Positions 6,741 to 11,784 of a DNA stretch of 13,323 bases are shown here, one piece after another. This DNA comes from Massilioclostridium sp965141735 (GTDB lineage Bacteria > Bacillota > Clostridia > Oscillospirales > Ruminococcaceae), in NCBI GenBank assembly GCA_965141735.1, contig CBCSOX010000057.1, positions 1-13,323 on the forward strand, written 5' to 3'. The position numbers were made by a program, and so were the translations under genes. A model generated the notes under the pieces. That model made no database searches. It had not been told where the DNA came from and was given only the letters and a program-made list of their open reading frames with translations. How positions within the stretch are numbered: position 1 is the stretch's first letter; each line of letters starts with the position of its first letter.

Positions 6741-7892
6741 TTACAATTTTGTTGAGCCAGGGCAGGTGTGTACCACCCTGCTCAAGCTGTAGCGCTCGAT
6801 TCGGTCCTTTCCATTTGCCTTGGCGCGGTAGAGCGCGACATCAGCATTTTTGACCACCTCTTGAAACGAGGAGAACTCTTCGATTCGCTCCACCTGGGCA
6901 AGTCCGACACTCACCGTCACGTGGGTGTTCTCCCCAAAGGCAGCCGGCATCGGGCACTGCCGAATCTTTTGAATCAGATTTTCCGCGTGCTTCTGCGCAC
7001 CCCGCGCATCCTCCCCCGCCAGCACAGCAATGAATTCCTCGCCGCCAAAGCGGGCGATAAACAGGTCATGGTTCATCATGTAGTCGAGCATCACCTGGCC
7101 GATTTTTGAGAGGCATTCGTCCCCCGCAAGGTGGCCGTAAGTATCGTTGTAGTTTTTGAAATCGTCAATGTCAAAGATAAAAACGGAAAACGGCAGCGAC
7201 TTACGTGCGCTTTCTTTAAATTTATAGGCGATAAAATCGTTGAAACAGCGCCGGTTGGGCAGCCCAGTCATCTCGTCCAAATTGCTCGCATTTTTTAGCT
7301 GCAGCTTGCTTTCGTACTCCCGCAGGCGTAAATCAATGTTCCAAAACGACAAACAGATCCCAATAATCCACACTGTGGTTGCGCCAAACAGGTCATAGCT
7401 CACTGCCTCAGGGGATTTGAGGAGGAGAACCGCGATGCTAAACACAGCGTAGACCGTTGTCATCACCAGATTGATGACCCAAAACGGGAACAGATACAGC
7501 AGGTATACCGTGATGTAGAGGATGGGGAAAAAAATACCGGGCTGTTGCCGATAGGGGACAACGCTGATGAGAGTGATAAACATCATGATGGAGAGGATGA
7601 AGGCGATGCAGCTTCCCTGGGTCACTGCAAGGGAGTGCCGCCCTTGTTTTGCATACCAAAAGGCAAACAGAACAAAAACCGCGTGTATGAGTAAGAACAC
7701 CTGGTAAATCAGATAGAGCTGCTGGTTCCGAAACATAAATGCAGTCACAACCGAATACCCAAATAACAGGACCAGCGCGCCCACACTCATTTTTTGCAGC
7801 ATCGAGAGGTTGCTCTGGATAATATCCTCCCTGCACTCCTTCATCACAGCCGCGCTGCGTTTGTGAAAGTTCTTCCAATATTGTAACAGCAT
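6741..7892 (-). CDS. Membrane-bound diguanylate cyclase (GGDEF domain)
   Basis: This 383-residue protein is predicted to make cyclic di-GMP from two GTP at the membrane. Residues about 36-185 contain roughly six hydrophobic membrane segments of no recognised sensor family. A short linker follows, then a full GGDEF domain (about 205-370) with DEMTGLPNRR (206-215), metal-binding D241 in FDIDDFKNYND, the active site GGEEF (283-287) and NGKDRI (360-365). The catalytic motif is intact, so activity is likely. The inhibitory I-site RxxD is absent: the equivalent positions are N274 and L277, which argues against product inhibition. The start at 7892 has GGAGGGG 8 nt upstream and lies directly behind a consensus-like promoter (7921-7949). 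A terminator hairpin follows the gene, so it appears monocistronic. No target or phosphodiesterase gene is adjacent. Confidence 0.94.
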   Translation of the reverse strand: MLLQYWKNFHKRSAAVMKECREDIIQSNLSMLQKMSVGALVLLFGYSVVTAFMFRNQQLYLIYQVFLLIHAVFVLFAFWYAKQGRHSLAVTQGSCIAFILSIMMFITLISVVPYRQQPGIFFPILYITVYLLYLFPFWVINLVMTTVYAVFSIAVLLLKSPEAVSYDLFGATTVWIIGICLSFWNIDLRLREYESKLQLKNASNLDEMTGLPNRRCFNDFIAYKFKESARKSLPFSVFIFDIDDFKNYNDTYGHLAGDECLSKIGQVMLDYMMNHDLFIARFGGEEFIAVLAGEDARGAQKHAENLIQKIRQCPMPAAFGENTHVTVSVGLAQVERIEEFSSFQEVVKNADVALYRAKANGKDRIERYSLSRVVHTCPGSTKL

Positions 7893-7920
7893 CTCATGTC
7901 CCCTCCTCAGATCTGATTTT

Positions 7921-7949
7921 ATTGTATCTTATTCCGCTCCGTTGCGCAA
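7921..7949 (-). promoter_or_regulatory. Sigma-A-type promoter of the diguanylate cyclase gene
   Basis: The minus strand has -35 TTGCGC (7944-7949), a 17-nt spacer and -10 TACAAT (7921-7926), followed 28 nt later by the start codon. The spacing is ideal and the -10 differs from consensus at one base. The promoter sits directly after the terminator of the upstream ABC gene, so the two units are separate. Confidence 0.75.
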
Positions 7950-7959
7950 GAAAAATGAC

Positions 7960-7989
7960 AAAAAAACGGGCAGGAAAATTCCTGCCCGT
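7960..7989 (-). terminator. Rho-independent terminator of the ABC ATPase gene
   Basis: The minus strand carries a perfect 11-bp stem (ACGGGCAGGAA / TTCCTGCCCGT; plus-strand arms 7966-7976 and 7979-7989) with a very tight loop, so the innermost pairs probably open. It is followed at once by seven Ts (7960-7966, sharing the last stem base). It lies 15 nt after the ABC gene's stop. This is the clearest terminator in the window. Confidence 0.93.
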
Positions 7990-8004
7990 ATTCTTTCAAA
8001 GCAA

Positions 8005-9099
8005 TCAAATCGCGCGTTCGCTTTTGCGGTCAAAGAAATATAATTGATTGAGCCCAACGGCGATGTCCATCTCATCCCCTGAGCGGATGCTGCACTCATC
8101 TGAAACATTGGCGGTGATCTCCTTGCCCCCGCAGAGCAGGTGCAAAAAACACCCTCTGTCGGTGATTTCAGAACTCTGTACCCGGGCATGGAGAATCCCG
8201 CAGGGTTCCCCCACGTCCTCCATCCGATCGGACATGTGCTCCGGACGGATTCCAAGTACAAAATCCTGGGGGAGCTGCTTTGTCCGCACAATTGGAAGGA
8301 ACTGTTCGGCATCGCCGCTGCCGAACACAGCGCCGCACTGCCCATTGCGTTCTGCGAGGTGCGCTTCCACCGTGTTCATCGGGGGACGACCGAAAAAGCC
8401 CGCCACAAACAGGTTGACCGGATGGTTGTACAGCTCCTCCGGCGTGCCGACCTGCTGCAATTTTCCATCCTTCATCACAATCGTCGGGCGGCGGAAGGCG
8501 GTGACCTCCTCCTCATTGCTCGTCGCGTAAAGCACAGTGATGCCGAGCTTCGCGTGAATCCGCGCGAGTTCAATGCGAAGCTGCTTTTTCAGAACGCTCT
8601 CTGAGCTGCTCATCGCATCGTCGAACAGCAGCAGCTCGGGACGGCCCATTACGACCCGGGCAAGTGCCACCCGCTTTTGTTCAAACTCGGTGAGCTCCTG
8701 CGGCATGAGTTCCATGTACTCGCTGATCCCCATCGTGTCCACCGTCTCGGCAAGGCGGCGCTCGATTTGGGCAGCGTCCAGCCTGCGCTGTTTGCGCAGC
8801 CGGTAAGTGAGGTTTTCCGCAACTGTCATGTTGGGATACAGGGTGCTGTCTTCGAGAATCATCGCCACTTTGCGTTCCTGCGGCGCAAGATTGCCGACCG
8901 ATTTGCCGTTAATGCAGATCTGCCCTTCCGAAACGTCCTCCAGCCCCGCGATCATCCGAAGAATGGTGGACTTTCCACAGTCAGCCGGCCCGGTGAGCAC
9001 CATAAACGCGCCGTCATTGATTTCAAGGTTAAAATTTTGGATTGCAGTCATTGCATTGCCATATTTTTTTGTAACATTCTTTAACGAAATATTTGCCAT
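8005..9099 (-). CDS. Degenerate MalK/MsmX-like sugar ABC transporter ATP-binding protein, probable pseudo-ATPase
   Basis: The 364-residue length, the ATPase fold and the C-terminal regulatory region (TOBE-like, FVLGIRPEHMSD near 280-291) match the MalK/UgpC/MsmX family that powers carbohydrate importers. The catalytic motifs are almost all altered. Walker A is GPADCGKST (37-45; usual Gly replaced by D40, Lys kept). The Q-loop Gln is E83. The signature LSGGQ is LTEFE (136-140). The Walker B catalytic Glu is D161, the following Pro is A162, the D-loop is SSSE (164-167) and the H-loop His is S194. The reading frame is fully open with a good AGGAGG site, so the protein is kept despite the changes. 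No permease or binding-protein gene is adjacent. A single promoter/terminator unit suggests an orphan, perhaps a regulatory or nucleotide-sensing paralogue. Weak residual ATPase activity cannot be excluded. Confidence 0.92.
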   Translation of the reverse strand: MANISLKNVTKKYGNAMTAIQNFNLEINDGAFMVLTGPADCGKSTILRMIAGLEDVSEGQICINGKSVGNLAPQERKVAMILEDSTLYPNMTVAENLTYRLRKQRRLDAAQIERRLAETVDTMGISEYMELMPQELTEFEQKRVALARVVMGRPELLLFDDAMSSSESVLKKQLRIELARIHAKLGITVLYATSNEEEVTAFRRPTIVMKDGKLQQVGTPEELYNHPVNLFVAGFFGRPPMNTVEAHLAERNGQCGAVFGSGDAEQFLPIVRTKQLPQDFVLGIRPEHMSDRMEDVGEPCGILHARVQSSEITDRGCFLHLLCGGKEITANVSDECSIRSGDEMDIAVGLNQLYFFDRKSERAI

Positions 9100-9121
9100 G
9101 GCAGCCTCCTAAAATACGAGC

Positions 9122-9208
9122 TTATAAAATTGAGAACGTTTTGCCGCACTGCTTTTCGCCACTCTTCCGGAAGGCCTGCGAAGGGTAAAACAGACTCTCT
9201 TTTTCCAT
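9122..9208 (-). CDS. Possible 28-residue small protein or leader peptide upstream of the ABC ATPase
   Basis: An ATG at 9208 with AGGAG six bases upstream opens a 28-codon frame ending at TAA 22 bp before the ABC start codon. The product begins MEKESLFYPS and is basic overall with one Cys; I do not recognise it. If the TATAGT at 9220-9225 is a real -10, transcription would begin too close to include the AGGAG, so both cannot be fully right. A different frame over the same bases also looks coding-like. Confidence is low. Confidence 0.22.
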   Translation of the reverse strand: MEKESLFYPSQAFRKSGEKQCGKTFSIL

Positions 9209-9219
9209 TCTTATCTCCT

Positions 9220-9228
9220 ACTATAACA
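9220..9228 (-). promoter_or_regulatory. Candidate extended -10 promoter for the ABC ATPase gene
   Basis: The minus strand reads TGTTATAGT (TG, one base, TATAGT), about 120 nt upstream of the ABC start codon. The -35 region at the right distance (TTTCCT at 9243-9248) is poor. No other promoter is evident between the rsuA stop and the ABC gene, so either this site or read-through must serve it. Confidence 0.4.
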
Positions 9229-9292
9229 AACTTACCTCAAAAAGGAAACTGGTCAATTGGACAAACTTTAACTTTCAAATTAGAAAATTTGA

Positions 9293-10039
9293 CTAATCTT
9301 CACCACCCTCCGTCAAACTGTTGGTTTTCATCTGAATTTTCTCCAAATTACTGGGGGAAATCGCAATGCAATCCCCCTCTTTGAGCGAGGGGTCCAACGC
9401 GAGGCCGCCGATTTTGGTCCGTTTGAGGGTGAGCACCTTGCACCCCACCGCTGCAAACATCCGCTTGATCTGGTGGTATCTCCCCTCCACAATTACAATT
9501 TCAACAAGTGGCTGCTCGCCGGCTCGTAAAACGGTTAGTTCAGCGGGCCGGCATTTTGTCCCGTCGCCCAGCACCACACCCTGGGCGAGGACCGAGAGCT
9601 CATTCTCCCCGATCGGCCCGTCCAGACCTGCCTCATAAGTCTTGGGCACATGGTGGCGGGGAGAGAGGATGTTGTGGGCAAATTCCCCGTCGTCGGTGAT
9701 GAGCACGAAGCCAACCGTGTCCCGGTCGAGCCTCCCGGCCGGGAACAACCCCCGCCGCCGAAGCGCGGGGGGCACAAGGTCCAGCACGGTCCGGTGTACC
9801 TTGTCGTCCGTGGCACTCACCACCCCCTGCGGTTTGTTGAGCATCAGATAAAGGTGCTCCTGATAACCGTACACCCGCCCGTCCACCCGGATTTCATCCC
9901 CTTGCGGGTCAACCTTGAACTCCGCGGCCTTGACTGGAGTTCCGTTGACGAGCACCCGCCCTGCGCGCAGCATCTCCTTAGCCTGGCTGCGGGTCGCGAT
10001 CGCTTGGGTGGAGAGGAATTTATCTATTCTGATTTTCAC
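9293..10039 (-). CDS. rsuA: 16S rRNA pseudouridine synthase, RsuA/RluB family
   Basis: The enzyme converts a specific uridine in rRNA to pseudouridine; in RsuA itself this is U516 of 16S rRNA. I chose the GTG at 10039 (248 residues), because AAGGAG sits 7-8 nt upstream and MKIRIDKFLS is the usual family start; an upstream in-frame GTG at 10057 has no site. Residues about 1-60 form an S4 RNA-binding domain (IRIDKFLSTQ, AGRVLVNG). The catalytic domain follows, with GRLDRDTVG at 102-110 (catalytic Asp D105), the SPRHHVPKTY block (126-135) and EGRYHQIKRMFAAVG (185-199), all close to RsuA proper. Substrate site specificity is inferred; RluB/RluE-like activity is the alternative. It has its own strong promoter at 10087-10115. 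Confidence 0.92.
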   Translation of the reverse strand: MKIRIDKFLSTQAIATRSQAKEMLRAGRVLVNGTPVKAAEFKVDPQGDEIRVDGRVYGYQEHLYLMLNKPQGVVSATDDKVHRTVLDLVPPALRRRGLFPAGRLDRDTVGFVLITDDGEFAHNILSPRHHVPKTYEAGLDGPIGENELSVLAQGVVLGDGTKCRPAELTVLRAGEQPLVEIVIVEGRYHQIKRMFAAVGCKVLTLKRTKIGGLALDPSLKEGDCIAISPSNLEKIQMKTNSLTEGGED

Positions 10040-10069
10040 ACTCGTTCTCCTTTTCACAAACAGGGCAAA

Positions 10070-10105
10070 GCCCCGGATTCAGTACCATTCTACCGAATCC
10101 GGGGC
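10070..10105. repeat. 11-bp inverted repeat centred on the rsuA -10 element
   Basis: Arms GCCCCGGATTC (10070-10080) and GAATCCGGGGC (10095-10105) are perfectly complementary, with a further GTA/TAC pairing inside. On the minus strand it lies 45 nt after the DUF4830-like gene's stop, so RNA from that gene would fold into a stable hairpin, followed by TTTGCCCTGTTTG; this would be an imperfect terminator. At the same time the dyad is centred at about 10087, on the rsuA -10. It may therefore also act as an operator. Confidence 0.75.
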
Positions 10106-10115
10106 GCAAAGTCAA
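10087..10115 (-). promoter_or_regulatory. Sigma-A promoter of rsuA
   Basis: The minus strand has -35 TTGACT (10110-10115), a 17-nt spacer, and -10 TAGAAT (10087-10092). Each hexamer differs from consensus at one base and the spacing is ideal. The predicted transcript would start near 10080, giving a leader of about 40 nt before the GTG at 10039. The spacer contains one arm of the inverted repeat at 10070-10105 and the other arm is at the transcript start. Confidence 0.85.
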
Positions 10116-10150
10116 TTGATGGAGGGAAAATGCATTTTTGAGCGGGGCGT

Positions 10151-10621
10151 TCAGCTCTTTTCAAATCCGTGCATAAATCCTCCCATTTCGGTGGAGCTGA
10201 TATCCCCGCCGATGATCTTGTCATTGCAGGTCAGCAGATTTGCCCGCACACCTGTCTGGCCGTCGGGGTAATTGGTGACGGTGTAAGTCCACCGTTTGCA
10301 CTTTTTGCCGCGGTAATCGGTCAGGTCAAATCCCTGCTTTTTTTGAATGTTGTTGTAGTTCTGGTAGACCTCGTTGAATTCGGTGGGAATCGCGACCTCG
10401 ACAATTTCCGCAGGCTCGGTCTCCACTTCCCAGCCAAAGCTTTGCAGGTAGGCCACCCGCTCCTCATTGGTGGACGCGGCAAGGGAGGCCCCCGCCTTGG
10501 CGGAGGCAGCCGCCGTCCCCTGCCCGATCACAACGGCGGTACCGACCACCACCGCCAAAACCAGCACGCCGATCACTGCTGCGATTTTCCGACGGGACGC
10601 TTTAAATGACAGTACAAACAT
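10151..10621 (-). CDS. Membrane-anchored DUF4830-like protein
   Basis: This 156-residue protein starts at the ATG at 10621, behind a purine-rich GGAAAAAGGGTGAG stretch. The frame stays open further upstream, but that stretch looks unlike a protein and its far GTG at 10771 has no binding site. Residues about 12-33 are one hydrophobic segment (AAVIGVLVLAVVVGTAVVIG) after a basic KASRRK, so the protein is anchored with its C-terminus outside. The rest is a small domain: an ERVAYLQSFGWEVETEP start, a central YQNYNNIQKKQGFDLTDYRG and a later KRWTYTVTNYPDG. This pattern I associate with DUF4830, a family seen mainly in clostridia and without known function. There is no catalytic motif. A GC-rich hairpin (10070-10105) follows the stop. 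Regulation is not evident. Confidence 0.8.
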   Translation of the reverse strand: MFVLSFKASRRKIAAVIGVLVLAVVVGTAVVIGQGTAAASAKAGASLAASTNEERVAYLQSFGWEVETEPAEIVEVAIPTEFNEVYQNYNNIQKKQGFDLTDYRGKKCKRWTYTVTNYPDGQTGVRANLLTCNDKIIGGDISSTEMGGFMHGFEKS

Positions 10622-11120
10622 ACCTCTCACCCTTTTTCCTAACAGTCTTGTAGTCATTACTATGCGCCCTGTAGCCGAAATAGTACGGTTTGACGAATCT
10701 AGTTTGCCTTTCCCTGCCTGATTAATGGGTTTTGGACTGTCTGTTTTGTTTTCCTGCCGCCTGTTTTTCACTGTCCGAAGAAACGTTCGACTCGTTAGAA
10801 AGCAAAAAACAACCTGATAAATCCGCTGGATCTCCCCCTCCTGTCGGGGACAGGCGGATCAGGCAGTCAGGCCTTTCTGGAATGCATCCGGTACTGTACA
10901 AGAGCAGTATTTCATGCACAATTCATCATGCAGTAGGCTGTGTCTCTCTGTTTCCCGCATCAACCGCACAGAATGTTTCGATGCATTTGTTCCCCCGTTC
11001 TCGGGCATCTGATCGGTAACTTTGGCTGAAATTGCTCCTCGGTCTGTACTGGCAAAGCGTTACCATCTCTGCGCAGAGAACTGCTCTGTGAAAGTCCGGC
11101 CCATTTTTTCCTCTGGCTGG

Positions 11121-11604
11121 CGGGTGTTTGACAGATTAGCACACAGCCTGCAAGCTGCGAATCTGGGTTGCAGGTGCACTTGAAGATCTTGTGCCGTCCC
11201 TACATCACTCGGTAGCCTAATGCATTCAGCGTCTCTTCCCAGGCAGACAGCCCGCATTCCCTTCCCGACCCATTTCCGGATCAACAGGCTTCCTGCCATG
11301 TGCGGAGAGTTGCCGCGCCAATGCTCCATCCTGTTTTTTCCCAGGCCTGTCGGGTGTTTGACACACCAGAGATAGGCCTGCAAGCTATGCATCCGAGCTG
11401 TAGAGTCTCTTGGTTCGATAATAGGGTGCTGTCTCTGCATCACTCAGCAGCCTGATGCATTCAATTTCTCTTCCCGGTCAAACAGCCCGCATTTCCTTCC
11501 TGGACCGGTTCCAAATCAACAGGGCTTCCTGTCGTTGTGGCAAGAGATGTCGCGTCAATGCCCCAGCCCGTTTTTTTCTCCGGGCTGGCGGGTATTTTAC
11601 AAAG
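11121..11604. repeat. Degenerate tandem repeat, unit about 230-238 bp
   Basis: The anchor CGGGTGTTTGACA occurs at 11121 and 11351, and as CGGGTATTTTACA at 11589, marking two full units and the start of a third. Within the unit, 11196-11265 and 11431-11500 align without gaps at 58 of 70 positions by my count. Other shared strings are GCCTGCAAGCT, CAACAGGCTTCCTG / CAACAGGGCTTCCTG, and a T-rich hairpin just before the anchor. Downstream of position 11604 the third copy stops matching. The block at about 11070-11120 resembles the end of an even older copy. Stops fall in all frames and unit offsets are not multiples of three, so the repeat is not coding. Confidence 0.8.
11563..11588. repeat. T-loop hairpin at the repeat boundary
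   Basis: CCAGCCCG (11563-11570) and CGGGCTGG (11581-11588) pair perfectly around a T-rich loop. The same position in the earlier units (about 11098-11117 and 11330-11345) has the T run with imperfect arms. This copy is therefore the best preserved form of a hairpin built into each repeat unit. Confidence 0.6.
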
Positions 11605-11607
11605 CAA

Positions 11608-11648
11608 CGCACGGCCCACATGCGGAAAATACCGCAGTGAGCCGTGCG
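11608..11648 (-). terminator. Strong two-stage hairpin downstream of the EF-G-like gene, possible terminator
   Basis: CGCACGGC (11608-11615) pairs with GCCGTGCG (11641-11648), and inside it TGCGG (11621-11625) pairs with CCGCA (11632-11636), with CAC/GTG between them. On the minus strand it is followed by TTGCTTTGTAAAAT, which is T-rich but broken. It lies about 135 nt after the EF-G-like stop, farther than usual, so a structured RNA or repeat-derived element is the alternative. Confidence 0.45.
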
Positions 11649-11743
11649 CAGGTAACAGTTGTAAGAGGGTTCTCCATCGGTTAGAACGGGACGGCCCGGC
11701 AGCAGCGGTCCAGCCGCCCTGCCTGGGTGTGTCGCCGCCTAAG

Positions 11744-11766
11744 TCCCCGGTTGGAGGAGCCGGGGA
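11744..11766. repeat. 7-bp inverted repeat just after the EF-G-like gene
   Basis: TCCCCGG (11744-11750) and CCGGGGA (11760-11766) form a perfect stem with a 9-nt loop, about 20 nt after the stop of the EF-G-like gene. No U tract follows on the minus strand, so I do not call it a terminator outright. It may act as a 3' stabilising hairpin. Confidence 0.45.
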
Positions 11767-11784
11767 AAACCGAAATTGTCAAAT

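Larger units (their letters stand above)
9081..9236 (-). pseudogene. Coding-like open frame of 51 codons without a normal start, overlapping the ABC gene start
   Basis: On the minus strand a frame runs from just after a TGA (9237-9239) to a TAA ending at 9081, overlapping the first codons of the ABC gene. Its translation looks protein-like: FVIVGDKNGKRESVLPF, then GLPEEWRKAVRQNVLNF, then ISSYF. It contains no ATG or TTG, and its only GTG is late (codon 30). A GAGGT lies 9 nt before an ATA codon. It may be a decayed gene end, a product with an unusual start, or chance. I do not recognise the peptide. It conflicts with the ATG-started frame at 9122-9208 and with the promoter candidate at 9220-9228. 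Confidence 0.25.
10622..11784. other. Long intergenic region without a supported gene, rich in repeats and hairpins
   Basis: About 1.16 kb separates the EF-G-like gene from the DUF4830-like gene. Open frames here lack binding sites and recognisable products. The right-hand part contains two clear and at least one partial copy of a repeat of about 235 bp (11121-11604, listed separately) and several hairpins (11563-11588, 11608-11648, 11744-11766). The left-hand part (10740-11070) shows only faint resemblance to the repeat unit. I found no tRNA, rRNA, CRISPR array or transposase remnant in it. Confidence 0.7.

Noticed and set aside
10622..10771. Fifty-codon upstream extension of the DUF4830-like gene
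   Set aside because: The only far start is a GTG without a binding site, and the added residues are polar and featureless. The ATG at 10621 just before the membrane segment fits better.
11405..11425. tRNA-like GGTTCGA string
   Set aside because: No acceptor, anticodon or D arm can be folded around it, and the matching stretch in the other repeat unit has lost the string.
11060..11443. Minus-strand 127-codon frame across the tandem repeat
   Set aside because: The repeat copies are related at the DNA level with offsets that are not multiples of three, and the equivalent frame in the next unit contains stops. There is no binding site.
11590..11770. Possible SRP, tmRNA or RNase P RNA in the GC-rich stretch before the EF-G-like gene
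   Set aside because: I compared it by eye with the conserved cores I know (for example GGAAGCAG of SRP RNA) and found no match on either strand.
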